Part shown: positions 18,421 through 27,265 of the stretch, in pieces
Layout of the letters: every line of letters starts with the position of its first letter
Position numbering within the stretch: position 1 is the stretch's first letter
Assembly: GCF_009846885.1 (NCBI RefSeq)
Contig: NZ_WUWM01000008.1
Coordinates: 124,001-188,000, forward strand
Direction of reading: 5' to 3'
Origin: Paenibacillus puerhi
Lineage (GTDB): Bacteria > Bacillota > Bacilli > Paenibacillales > NBRC-103111
Length of the DNA: 64,000 bases
Position numbers and translations under genes: made by a program
Notes under the pieces: generated by a model
Seen by the model: the letters and a program-made list of their open reading frames with translations, nothing else
What the model was told of the DNA's origin: nothing
Database searches by the model: none

Positions 18421-19853
18421 AAATGAAGATGAAGCCGAGCGCCGCTTTCCAGCAGATTCCGATCAAGTGGAAGCTGACCATCTGGTCGGCCTTGTTGTTA
18501 TTCCTTCTGTTAGCCGCTTATAGCGTCGTCCAGTATATATTCGTTGAGAAATGGATGATGAGGCAGGAAATTGCCGGGACCTCGCAAAATATGACCGAGG
18601 TTCTAAATTATTTTCTGGAGAATGAGGTGTCTTTCCAGGACAATCAGCTGCCGCAAATTCGAGGCTATCTGGAAAAGGTAAATCATCCGAGGCAATGGAT
18701 TCGCGTCTGGGATGCCCAAGGCCGGCTCCTGATCACAGTCGCTCCTGGCGGGGAAGCTGACTTTCGGGAGCCGGCAGGGGAGCTCCCTTCCGGAGAGGAA
18801 GGCACATGGCATCTTGACGGCAATAGGCTAGTCATGCGAAAGACATTTACGATCCTGCAAGTTCAAGGCATGGTGGAGATCGTACGCAGCACTGAGGAGT
18901 TCGCCAAGCTTATTGAGGCCTTCTCCCGGATCATGCTATTGTGCGGACTCGGAGCTGTAATCATCAGCGGGCTCGGGGGGCTTCTGCTGGCTCGTCAGGT
19001 TTTAAAGCCCTTGCAGGCGATGGCGGACACGATACGCAAAATCAAGCATATGGGCCTGCAGGAGCGGATGCCGCTTACCCCCAATCAGGATGAAATTCAT
19101 ACGCTGATGGTCATGTTTAACGGGATGATGGATCAGGTTGAAAAAGCCTTTCAGCAGCAGAGGCAGTTTGTGGAGGACGCCTCCCATGAGCTTAGAACGC
19201 CGATCGCGATCGTCGAGGGGCATCTATCCTTGTTGAAGCGCTGGGGCAAGCGGGATCCGGCTATTTTGGAGGAATCGCTCGACGTCTCCATCCAGGAGCT
19301 GGCGAGATTGAAGGGCCTGGTTCAGGAAATGCTTGCCTTGACCCGAGCCGAACAAGGGCAGCCGCATACAGGAGTAGAGGTATCCCGACCCGATGAAGTT
19401 ATACGGCAAGCTCTCAGGCTTGTGGAGGTTATTTCGCCCTCGATCCGATTTTCAGCGAATGTAGAGCAGATCGCGCATCTGGGCATAGAGGTGCCGGCGC
19501 AGCATCTGGAGCAGATTCTGCTCATCCTGCTGGACAATGCGGTGAAGTATGCCGGATCTGACGATGACGCGGAAATCGCGGTCAATGCCTTCCCGAGGGA
19601 TGGAAACATCCATATTCAGGTCATTGATCAGGGCATCGGGATCCCTGAAGCGGATCTTCCTTATGTGATGGACAGATTTTACCGGGTGGACAAGGCAAGA
19701 AGCGGAGGGCAGGCCGGTCATGGACTAGGGTTGTCAATCGCCAGCAGGCTGGTTGACCGCTACCGGGGAGCGATAGAGCTGGAAAGCAAGGAACAGGAAG
19801 GAACCACCGTAACCGTATCTTTTCCGGCGGTACGGCCGGCTCCTGGCGTGTAG
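18417..19853 (+). CDS. membrane sensor histidine kinase (HisKA type)
   Basis: Cognate kinase of the preceding regulator, 478 residues. Membrane spans at about 24-45 and 180-200 flank a roughly 130-residue extracytoplasmic sensor. A HAMP linker follows, then the HisKA dimer helix with phospho-acceptor His257 in DASHELRTPIAIVEGH, and the ATPase domain with N box LLDNAVKYA, G1 DQGIGIP, F-box DRFYRVDKAR and G2 GHGLGLSIA. All catalytic boxes are intact. It overlaps the regulator by four bases. The sensor domain gives no ligand clue. A hairpin and T run follow the stop. Confidence 0.94.
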   Translation: MKMKMKPSAAFQQIPIKWKLTIWSALLLFLLLAAYSVVQYIFVEKWMMRQEIAGTSQNMTEVLNYFLENEVSFQDNQLPQIRGYLEKVNHPRQWIRVWDAQGRLLITVAPGGEADFREPAGELPSGEEGTWHLDGNRLVMRKTFTILQVQGMVEIVRSTEEFAKLIEAFSRIMLLCGLGAVIISGLGGLLLARQVLKPLQAMADTIRKIKHMGLQERMPLTPNQDEIHTLMVMFNGMMDQVEKAFQQQRQFVEDASHELRTPIAIVEGHLSLLKRWGKRDPAILEESLDVSIQELARLKGLVQEMLALTRAEQGQPHTGVEVSRPDEVIRQALRLVEVISPSIRFSANVEQIAHLGIEVPAQHLEQILLILLDNAVKYAGSDDDAEIAVNAFPRDGNIHIQVIDQGIGIPEADLPYVMDRFYRVDKARSGGQAGHGLGLSIASRLVDRYRGAIELESKEQEGTTVTVSFPAVRPAPGV

Positions 19854-19890
19854 CCGGTGAAGAGGAACACTGGGCTGCATGCTTTTTTTT
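19852..19890 (+). terminator. terminator of the MOSC/two-component operon
   Basis: Short arms AGCCGGTG (19852-19859) and CACTGGGCT (19868-19876) pair with small interruptions; eight T follow at 19883-19890 after a six-base gap. Confidence 0.5.
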
Positions 19891-19952
19891 AATTTTCACA
19901 TCATTTTCTAATGTTTGTCCACTACAATGGGATTTGGCTGTTTGAGTAGTAA

Positions 19953-19990
19953 TGATATTCATTCTCACCTTTAATTGAGAATGAATATTA
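19953..19990 (+). promoter_or_regulatory. two Fur-box-like sites before the iron transporter
   Basis: 19953-19967 matches the 7-1-7 Bacillus Fur box TGATAAT-N-ATTATCA at 12 of 14 positions, and 19976-19990 at 11 of 14. They are separated by eight bases and form a 13-base inverted repeat (19955-19967 with 19976-19988). The transporter start is 41 bases away. Strong candidate for iron-dependent repression by the Fur encoded at 52.2 kb. Confidence 0.75.
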
Positions 19991-20030
19991 TTATTGAACC
20001 TTTACCCTTATACCAGAGAGGATTAGTGAA

Positions 20031-21128
20031 ATGAAAACGAATATGAAGCTTGGTATCGCGAATCTAATGGTGGCCGCCGTTGTTTTGACAGGCTGCGGCA
20101 CAAACCCGTCGGGCAGTGTGGCTCCGAATCAGGAAAGCAAACCGGATGCGGCGGGAGCGGCGGGCAAGGCGACCGAGCAGGCTGTTCATGTATTTACGGC
20201 AAGACATTATGAGGTGGACACCAAGCTGTTCGAGGCGTTCACGAAGCAAACGGGCATCAAGGTCAACGAGATCAAGGGTACGGCGGAGGAGCTGGTCGAA
20301 CGTCTGAAGCGGGAAGGAGCCAGCTCGGAGGCTGACTTGTTCATCACGGTGGATGGCGGTGTCCTGAATTATGCGAAGCAAAACGACGTGCTTCAGCCGC
20401 TGCAATCGGCGGAGATTGACAAAAACGTGCCGAAGCAGTGGCGGGACAAGGACAACAGCTGGGTCGGGATCGCAACTCGCGCCCGCGTTATTGTCTACGC
20501 GAAGGATCGGGTAAAGCCGGAGCAGCTGTCCACCTATGAGGACCTGGCTGACGACAAGTGGAAGGGCAAGCTGCTTGCGCGTTCTTCATCCAGCTTATAC
20601 AATCAGTCGCTGCTCGCATCCCTCATCGAGTTGAACGGAGAGCAGCAGGCGGAAGCCTGGGCCAAGGGAGTCGCTGCGAACCTGGCACGGAAGCCTGAAG
20701 GCGGAGACCGGGATCAGGCCAAGGCGATCGCAGCCAAGATCGGCGATGTAGCGATCATGAACACCTATTACGTCGGGCAAATGCTAAATTCGAAGGATGC
20801 GGAGGAGGTTAAGGTGGCTCAGAACATCGGCGTCTTCTTCCCGAATCAAAGCACAACCGGTACCCATCTCAACATCAGCGGGGTCGGATTGACCAAGCAT
20901 GCCAAGAACAAGGCCAATGCTATCAAGCTGGTGGAATACATGACAGGCAAGGAAGGCCAGACGATACTGACTAACGGCAGCTTCGAATTTCCGGTGAACG
21001 AGGCGGCTGATAAGCCTGAGCTGCTGAAGACATGGGGAACCTTCAAAACGCAGCAGCTGGACTTCTCGAAGCTTGGAGAGCATAACAAAAAGGCCACGGA
21101 GCTGCTGAATAAGGCAGGCTGGAAATAA
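20031..21128 (+). CDS. ferric iron ABC transporter, substrate-binding lipoprotein (FbpA/FutA-like)
   Basis: Captures ferric iron outside the membrane, 365 residues. A lipoprotein signal peptide ends in LTGC (Cys22). The mature part has VFTARHYEVDTKLFEAF at the N-terminus and an adjacent tyrosine pair, Tyr246-Tyr247, in NTYYVGQM, as in ferric-binding FbpA/FutA proteins where they coordinate iron. NISGVGLTKHAKNKANAIKLVEYMTG is also typical. A good ribosome site (AGAGAGG) precedes the ATG. First gene of a three-gene operon with permease and ATPase, under two Fur-like boxes. Confidence 0.93.
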   Translation: MKTNMKLGIANLMVAAVVLTGCGTNPSGSVAPNQESKPDAAGAAGKATEQAVHVFTARHYEVDTKLFEAFTKQTGIKVNEIKGTAEELVERLKREGASSEADLFITVDGGVLNYAKQNDVLQPLQSAEIDKNVPKQWRDKDNSWVGIATRARVIVYAKDRVKPEQLSTYEDLADDKWKGKLLARSSSSLYNQSLLASLIELNGEQQAEAWAKGVAANLARKPEGGDRDQAKAIAAKIGDVAIMNTYYVGQMLNSKDAEEVKVAQNIGVFFPNQSTTGTHLNISGVGLTKHAKNKANAIKLVEYMTGKEGQTILTNGSFEFPVNEAADKPELLKTWGTFKTQQLDFSKLGEHNKKATELLNKAGWK

Positions 21129-21130
21129 GC

Positions 21131-22783
21131 GTGAAAGGGAGACGATGGCTGCATAAGCTGAGACGAGGCAGCGATGTGTGGACCGCTATTACGGGAATTG
21201 GGGCCGCGCTGGCCCTTCTTCCGTCTCTGTACATTGCAGCGGGCTTGTTCGAGCGGCCGACGGAGAACTGGGAGCATATTCAAGCCTATATGCTGAAGGA
21301 TTCTGCGCTTCAGTCGCTTTACCTGGTGGCGGGCACAGTGGGCTGCACGGTTATCATCGGCGTCGCGTTGGCTTGGCTCGTGACGGTCTATGATTTTCCG
21401 CTCCGGGGGTTTTTGTCCTGGGCCCTTGTGCTGCCGCTGGCGGTACCGCCTTACATCGCCGCTTATACGTATAGCTCCATGTTCAGCTACACGGGCGTCA
21501 TTCAGACGTTTATGCGCAATAAGCTCGGCTGGACGCCGGATCCACGCTACTTTGATATCATGTCCATGCAGGGCGCCATTGCGATTTTCACCCTGTTTTT
21601 GTTCCCCTATGTCTATGTGATCGTCAAAGCCTTTCTTGAGAAGCAGAGCGCATCTTATATGGAAAATGCCAGACTGCTCGGCAGGCATCCGTTCGCGGTT
21701 TTTTGGCGGGTGGGCCTGCCGATTTCGCAGTCTGCGATAGTTGGCGGAGCCAGCCTGGTTGCCTTCGAGGTGCTGAACGACTATGGAGTGGCGAAGTACT
21801 ACGGCATCTCGTCATTCACGACGGCTATCTTCACCACCTGGTTCGGGATGAGCGACGTAAGCTCGGCATTCCGGCTGGCTGCCCTGCTCATGCTGGCCGT
21901 TACCGGGCTGTTCCTGATCGAGCGGCTGCTGCGCAGACGCAGACTTTACAGCTCCACTACGAGTAAAGTACGCGAGCTTCGCCGTAGAAGGCTGCAAGGC
22001 TGGCCGGCCTATGCGGCTTGCTTGCTCGGCCTGGCGATCGTAGCGCTGTCGTTCTTTATTCCGGTGGCGCAGCTCGCCGTGTGGGCTGCATGGACGTACC
22101 GGGACGTGGTCAATGCTTCTTTTATCCGGCTGGTGCTCCATACGCTGTTCATTTCGGCGATCACAATCGTGATTTTGATGGCTTTCGCTATCATAGCGGC
22201 CAATGTAAGCCGCATGCGCCGCTCCCCGTTTACGATGGTGCTGTCCAAGCTGCTGTCGATGGGTTACTCTATGCCGGGAGCTGTGCTTTCTATCGGGGTG
22301 CTGGCCGTATTCATCTCCCTGGACCGCAAGCTTGCGGGATGGTACGGGTGGCTGGGACTTGGGGAGAACAGGCTTGTGCTGAGCATGTCGCTGGCTATGC
22401 TGGTATTCGCCTATGTCGTTCGTTTCCTGGCCGTGGGCTACAATGCGGTAGAGGCCGGCTTCGAGAAGACCGGCACGCGCTATTCGGAGGCTTCCCGTCT
22501 GCTGGGGTTCGGGATGACGCGAACGTTCTTCAAAGTGGATCTGCCTCTGATCAAGGGAGCCGTTCTGGCGGGCTGCATCCTTACTTTCATGGAGATCGTC
22601 AAGGAGCTGCCCCTGACGCTGCTGCTTCGGCCCTTCAATTTCGAAACGCTGGCGACGAAGGCCTATCAGTATGCCAGCGATGAACAAATTCATCAGGCTT
22701 CGGTGCCATCCTTGCTGATTATCGGCATCGGGATACTTTCAGTGGCCTTTTATCATCGGTTGGGAGAGAAGAAATCCTCATGA
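21131..22783 (+). CDS. ferric iron ABC transporter permease (fused two-domain, FbpB-like)
   Basis: Membrane subunit, 550 residues with about 12 hydrophobic spans in two homologous halves. Each half carries the EAA-type loop that contacts the ATPase (ENARLLGRHPFAVFWRVGLPIS in outline and EASRLLGFGMTRTFFKVDLPLI in outline), as in FbpB/SfuB proteins. The start GTG at 21131 lies only two bases after the binding-protein stop and has a poor ribosome site, so translation is probably coupled. The 3' end overlaps the ATPase gene by four bases. Confidence 0.93.
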   Translation: MKGRRWLHKLRRGSDVWTAITGIGAALALLPSLYIAAGLFERPTENWEHIQAYMLKDSALQSLYLVAGTVGCTVIIGVALAWLVTVYDFPLRGFLSWALVLPLAVPPYIAAYTYSSMFSYTGVIQTFMRNKLGWTPDPRYFDIMSMQGAIAIFTLFLFPYVYVIVKAFLEKQSASYMENARLLGRHPFAVFWRVGLPISQSAIVGGASLVAFEVLNDYGVAKYYGISSFTTAIFTTWFGMSDVSSAFRLAALLMLAVTGLFLIERLLRRRRLYSSTTSKVRELRRRRLQGWPAYAACLLGLAIVALSFFIPVAQLAVWAAWTYRDVVNASFIRLVLHTLFISAITIVILMAFAIIAANVSRMRRSPFTMVLSKLLSMGYSMPGAVLSIGVLAVFISLDRKLAGWYGWLGLGENRLVLSMSLAMLVFAYVVRFLAVGYNAVEAGFEKTGTRYSEASRLLGFGMTRTFFKVDLPLIKGAVLAGCILTFMEIVKELPLTLLLRPFNFETLATKAYQYASDEQIHQASVPSLLIIGIGILSVAFYHRLGEKKSS

Positions 22784-23439
22784 CTTTTTTCTGCATGTCG
22801 CATGTATCCTTTCAATATTCGAAAAAAACGGGTCCGGTTATTCGCGATTTCTCGCTGCAGGCGGAGCAAGGGGAAGTCGTAGGTATTCTGGGGAACAGCG
22901 GGAGCGGCAAGAGCACCCTGCTGCGGCTTATCGCAGGACTCGACGAGCCCTGTACCGGGCGTATCGCGCTCAATGGGCGGGTACTGGCGGACCAGGGGGT
23001 ATTCGTCAATCCCGAGCATCGCGGGATCGGGATGGTCTTTCAGGATTACGGGCTGTTTCCGCATCTTACGGTCGAGCAGAATATCCGCTTCGGCATGCAT
23101 CGGATGGGCAAGCGCGAGCGCGAGGAGCAGCTGCTGCGTATGCTGGAACTGGTGCAGCTGCAGGATTTCCGCCACCGTTATCCGCATGAGCTCAGCGGCG
23201 GACAGCAGCAGCGCGTGGCGTTCGCAAGGGCGCTCGCCCCAGGGCCGTCCATGCTGCTGATGGACGAGCCTTTTAGCAACTTGGACGCAGGGCTGAAGGG
23301 CAGCATACGAGAAGAATTGAAAGAGCTGCTGCTTGCAGCCCGCACAACCTCGATACTCGTCACACATGACGAAGAGGATGCCAAGGTGCTCTGCAGCCGG
23401 ATAATCCACATGTCGGCGGAGCCTTTACTTTACGTCTAA
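22780..23439 (+). CDS. ferric iron ABC transporter ATPase, short form (FbpC-like)
   Basis: ATPase of the iron importer, 219 residues. Walker A GNSGSGKST, Q-loop MVFQDYGLFPHLTVEQN, signature LSGGQQQR and Walker B MLLMDEPFSNLDA with THDEEDA are intact. Classical FbpC proteins are about 350 residues with a C-terminal TOBE regulatory part; this one ends shortly after the H-loop, with no downstream frame continuing it. The short form should still hydrolyse ATP but lacks that regulatory part. ATGA overlap with the permease gene. Confidence 0.92.
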   Translation: MTFFCMSHVSFQYSKKTGPVIRDFSLQAEQGEVVGILGNSGSGKSTLLRLIAGLDEPCTGRIALNGRVLADQGVFVNPEHRGIGMVFQDYGLFPHLTVEQNIRFGMHRMGKREREEQLLRMLELVQLQDFRHRYPHELSGGQQQRVAFARALAPGPSMLLMDEPFSNLDAGLKGSIREELKELLLAARTTSILVTHDEEDAKVLCSRIIHMSAEPLLYV

Positions 23440-23459
23440 CGACCTGCATCCGTGCTCCT

Positions 23460-23494
23460 AAAGAAGACCTGGGCTGTCCCGCTTAGGTCTCTTT
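23460..23494 (+). terminator. possible terminator of the iron transporter operon
   Basis: AAAGAAGACCT (23460-23470) pairs with AGGTCTCTTT (23485-23494) with one bulge, 20 bases after the ATPase stop; only three T at the 3' side. Confidence 0.45.
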
Positions 23495-23595
23495 GGCACG
23501 CTCATGGTGCTTAAACCCTATTCTGTGAATAATGGCTGGACTTCCCATTTTCATCGATGATATGCTTGCGTTAAGCCGATTTCCGGGAGGACGTT

Positions 23596-26007
23596 ATGCA
23601 CAGCACTCTTTCGCGCCTGCGGTTGTATTTGAGAAAAAATGCGCTGTTGATGAAGATCTTATTGTCATATGTCGTGACCGGCTCCATTCTGCTAAGTGTC
23701 CTCTCCTACGTACTCTACAGTCAATTCTCCCGAAGTATGCTCCTGCAGGTTCACGATCAGTCCGAACGCATGCTGGAGCAATCCTACAATGTCGTAGAAA
23801 CGTACTGGTCCTCGACGATCCTGTACTTAAGCCAATTCCACGTGTATTACAGTGTACCGACCAGCCTGAATGACAGCGCCGTTACGTATAGCCCGATCTT
23901 CCGGGCGCTATTCGCCGATGCCCACGAATCGATCGAGATGGGCGATATTTCTCAGAAGCTGACGGAGATCGTCAATTCCAACCCGCTGATCGAATCGGTA
24001 TATATCTATAACGCGAAGGCCGACCGGGTGTTCTCGAACTTGACTGTGGCGCAGCCGGTTGCGGAGTTTTTCGATCAAAGCATCATGGAACAGATCCGGA
24101 ATATCGCGCCGGGAACGGACCGGGCATTCGTCCCCCGCAAGGTCAGCTATTCGCTGGCAGGCAAGGAGACGGACTATCATGCTATTTCGGTGCTGTTCGT
24201 AGAGGATGCAGCCCAGGGAAAGCCTCAAGCGGTGCTCGTATTCAATCTAAAGCAAAGCGCGCTGCAGCAGATCGTCAAGCCGCGTACGGGCGATGAGCCG
24301 AGCCGGCTGTTTATTATCGACAAAGAGGGGATGGCCATCTCCCATCCTCAGCTTTCCAAGGTGAACACCCGGCTGACGGAAGAAGGAGATTATATCCGCA
24401 AAGTGCTGGAAGGCCAGGACAGCGGCTATTTTATGGATGAAGTGGATGGACGCAAGTCCATTATCACGTATCGGAAGTCCGATATGACGTTCGGATGGAC
24501 ATACGTAAGCGTGGGCGATTACGAGGAGCTGCTGTGGAACTTCTCCAAGCTTGCCCGTGTGGTTGCGATGATGACGCTTATCTTTATCGGGGTGAGCCTG
24601 ATCATTGCCGTATGGCTCACGCGCAATATGTACAAACCGCTGTTTCGCCTCCTCCGCAAGGTTAGGACGGCCGGTGGGACATACCCCCAGCCGGAGGTGC
24701 TCGGCGAATACGAATATTTGAACCGCACCTTCGACTCGCTGGTGAGCAACGTCCATGAGCTGCAGGCTTCGGTACGAGACGGGATGCCCGCCTTGAGGGC
24801 AGGCATCCTGAAACAGCTGCTGCTGGGGGAGCTGACCAGCGAAGAGGAAGCGGCTGAGAAGGTCGGCAGGCTGAACATCAGGCTGGATGCCAGCCGGTAT
24901 GTCGTGGCGGTCCTACGTCTATGCGGTTACCGGGAGCTGACGGGCAGTCGCAGCGTGCGGGATATATCCTTGCTCCGCTTCGCCTTGATGAACATCTCGG
25001 CTGAAACCTTCGAGTCCGAGCTGCAGGTTGAGGTTGTAGACGGCGAAACGGATCATATTGCGGTCATGATCAACATGCCGGGCGAAGCCGAGCAAATCCC
25101 GCAGCACCTTGAAACGATACGGCGGCTGCTCGCAAGCGTCCAGCTGAACGCCGGGCATTATCTGAATGTTCTGCTGACAGCGGCGATCGGCCATCCGGTC
25201 GAGCTTCGGAAGCAGATGCATCTCTCCTACGCAAGCGCTCTTCACAGCTCGGAGTACCGGTTGATGTATGGAAAAAACGCGATTTTGTCCTACAGCGTTA
25301 TTGCCGCAATCCCACGCGAGGCGTATGCCTATCCCTTCGCGCTGGAGAAAAAGGTAGTGGAAGCGGTCAGAGCCGGAGATCGCGATAAGGCAGTTGAACT
25401 GCTTGAGGAAATCATGGCAAGTATACGCCGCTTCACCTATGATGAAATTTTGCTCTCATTGACGCAGCTGGCGCTGGCGCTAGGCGAAGCCGCCGCCGCT
25501 GCCGATTCCGATTCCGGCGAAGAGGATATCCGCTTGTCCTACAAGACCATCATGCAGGAGCTGGCCGGATGCGATGATCTGGACGATGTCAGAGGCTGGT
25601 TTTCCCAGCTCATCGGACGACTGGCCGAGCTGTTCAAGGAACGCCGCGAGAATAGAAACAAGGAACTGATCGAGAGGATCCAGCAATTCGTGCAGGAGCA
25701 TTATCGCGATCCGGGCTTGAACGTAGAGGCGGTATCCGAGCATGTGGATTTATCTCCGAACTACGTAAGGACGTTATTCAAGGGCAACACGGAGAAGTCG
25801 CTCAGTCTCTACATCAGCGAGCTTCGGTTCGCCGAGGCCAGACGGATGTTGATCGAAACTGAGCTGCACGCCAATAAGATTGCGGAGCTCGTCGGCTTCG
25901 GCAGCGGCAAATATTTCTACTCCGCCTTCAAGAAAGCAACCGGACAGACGCCCGACGAGTATCGGAGAGCCGGCAAGTCAAAAAATCAGCCGGACCCAGA
26001 CCCATGA
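23596..26007 (+). CDS. membrane-bound AraC-family regulator with extracytoplasmic Cache-like sensor
   Basis: Regulator of 803 residues in the style common beside sugar ABC transporters in Paenibacillus. A first membrane span (about 20-42) and a second (about 318-340) enclose a roughly 270-residue sensor resembling double-Cache. A HAMP-like linker and a long cytoplasmic region follow, and the C-terminal 100 residues form an AraC helix-turn-helix pair (VDLSPNYVRTLFKG and IAELVGFGSGKYFYSAFKKATG). It probably senses a sugar outside and activates the transporter genes that start 215 bases downstream. Start ATG after GGGAGGACG. A strong terminator separates it from the transporter genes. Confidence 0.92.
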   Translation: MHSTLSRLRLYLRKNALLMKILLSYVVTGSILLSVLSYVLYSQFSRSMLLQVHDQSERMLEQSYNVVETYWSSTILYLSQFHVYYSVPTSLNDSAVTYSPIFRALFADAHESIEMGDISQKLTEIVNSNPLIESVYIYNAKADRVFSNLTVAQPVAEFFDQSIMEQIRNIAPGTDRAFVPRKVSYSLAGKETDYHAISVLFVEDAAQGKPQAVLVFNLKQSALQQIVKPRTGDEPSRLFIIDKEGMAISHPQLSKVNTRLTEEGDYIRKVLEGQDSGYFMDEVDGRKSIITYRKSDMTFGWTYVSVGDYEELLWNFSKLARVVAMMTLIFIGVSLIIAVWLTRNMYKPLFRLLRKVRTAGGTYPQPEVLGEYEYLNRTFDSLVSNVHELQASVRDGMPALRAGILKQLLLGELTSEEEAAEKVGRLNIRLDASRYVVAVLRLCGYRELTGSRSVRDISLLRFALMNISAETFESELQVEVVDGETDHIAVMINMPGEAEQIPQHLETIRRLLASVQLNAGHYLNVLLTAAIGHPVELRKQMHLSYASALHSSEYRLMYGKNAILSYSVIAAIPREAYAYPFALEKKVVEAVRAGDRDKAVELLEEIMASIRRFTYDEILLSLTQLALALGEAAAAADSDSGEEDIRLSYKTIMQELAGCDDLDDVRGWFSQLIGRLAELFKERRENRNKELIERIQQFVQEHYRDPGLNVEAVSEHVDLSPNYVRTLFKGNTEKSLSLYISELRFAEARRMLIETELHANKIAELVGFGSGKYFYSAFKKATGQTPDEYRRAGKSKNQPDPDP

Positions 26008-26013
26008 GGATAG

Positions 26014-26047
26014 CCCCGACGCACCCGGCGTCGGGGTTATTTTTTTA
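26014..26047 (+). terminator. rho-independent terminator after the AraC-type regulator
   Basis: CCCCGACGC (26014-26022), loop ACCCG, GCGTCGGGG (26028-26036), followed by TTATTTTTTTT. Textbook shape. Confidence 0.93.
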
Positions 26048-26139
26048 ACAATCCGCACCATTGTTAGGTTTGGAGAGAGGGCGTTTTTTTACCAGACGCC
26101 GGTTTTTATAAGATTCGGCCTTTTGTCCCTGCGGTCATC

Positions 26140-26189
26140 CCAGGTACGATAAGCGCAAGGATGGCAGCGAGCTTCCCTTCCGTACCTGG
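26140..26189 (+). repeat. 9-base inverted repeat in the transporter leader
   Basis: CCAGGTACG (26140-26148) and CGTACCTGG (26181-26189), perfect complements 32 bases apart, 33-36 bases before the permease gene. Could be a regulator-binding site or a leader hairpin. The A run after the second arm gives no terminator on the plus strand. Confidence 0.45.
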
Positions 26190-26221
26190 AAAAACCGCTC
26201 CTCCTGACAACAAGTTAAGGA

Positions 26222-27211
26222 GTGATGAGCCGCATGGATCCTGCAACCGTCAGCTCACGCAGCCTGAAAGCAACCGGCAGGCGGGAAGTCGTCTTCGGCC
26301 GGGCGTTTTTCAAGGAGCTGCACAAGAACAAATATTTATATGCACTCACAGTGCCGGCCCTTCTGTACTTTGTACTGTTCGCTTATTTGCCGATGTTCGG
26401 CATGGTGATTGCTTTCCAGGATTACAATCCGATTAAAGGGATTTTTGGAAGCGAATTCGTAGGCCTTAAAAATTTCGATTTCTTCTTTACCAGTAACGAC
26501 TGGCTGCTGGTGACCCTGAACACGCTTTATTTGAACACCTTGTTTATCGTCGTAGGTCTGGCCGTTCAGGTCGCCTTCGCCGTCATGATCTCCGAGATCG
26601 GCTGGAAGCCGTTCAAGCGCGTGACTCAGTCGCTCATGCTGCTGCCGTATTTCATATCCTGGCCTATTGTCTCCATGTTTGCGGTATCCCTGTTTGCCAC
26701 GGAGGGCGGTTTGATTAACAAGCTGCTCGTGAGCATCCAGCTCGATCCGATCGCCTTCTACCAGAACCCGGAAGTCTGGCCAGCCACCCTTGTGTTGCTT
26801 AAGGTATGGAAGGCTACCGGCTACGGGGTCATCATCTATCTGGCCACGATTACTTCTATCGATACGGAAATTTATGAGGCCGCGCGCATCGACGGGGCGA
26901 GCCGGCTGCAGGCCATTCGGCATATCACGATACCGCTGCTAGGGAATACGACCATCCTGCTGCTGCTCCTTGCCGTGGGCCATATTTTCTACGGGGACTT
27001 CGGGATGATCTACGCCTTGATCGGCGACAATGCGCTGCTGTATCCGACGACTGACGTTATCGATACGTTCGTCTTCCGTGCGCTTCGACAATACAGCGAC
27101 ATGTCCATGTCTTCCGCGATCGGCATGTACCAGTCAATCGTCGGGTTTCTGCTCGTGCTCGGCGCCAATACAGTCGTCCGTAGGCTAAACAAGGACGCCG
27201 CCTTATTTTAA
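26222..27211 (+). CDS. carbohydrate ABC transporter permease, LplB type
   Basis: First of two membrane subunits of a CUT1-type sugar importer, up to 329 residues with six spans. The ATPase-contact EAA loop reads YEAARIDGASRLQAIRHITIP and is intact. The N-terminal KYLYALTVPALLYFVLFAYLPMFG is characteristic of LplB/YteP proteins. Starts GTG 26222, ATG 26225 and ATG 26234 are in frame; AAGGAG at 26217-26222 favours 26234 or translation from 26225. No ATPase gene is nearby, as is normal for systems served by a shared MsmX-type ATPase. Confidence 0.92.
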   Translation: MMSRMDPATVSSRSLKATGRREVVFGRAFFKELHKNKYLYALTVPALLYFVLFAYLPMFGMVIAFQDYNPIKGIFGSEFVGLKNFDFFFTSNDWLLVTLNTLYLNTLFIVVGLAVQVAFAVMISEIGWKPFKRVTQSLMLLPYFISWPIVSMFAVSLFATEGGLINKLLVSIQLDPIAFYQNPEVWPATLVLLKVWKATGYGVIIYLATITSIDTEIYEAARIDGASRLQAIRHITIPLLGNTTILLLLLAVGHIFYGDFGMIYALIGDNALLYPTTDVIDTFVFRALRQYSDMSMSSAIGMYQSIVGFLLVLGANTVVRRLNKDAALF

Positions 27212-27265
27212 GTCGCTATCCTATTTAATATTGGGACTTCTAAATAGAGAAGGAGAGACGTAGGG

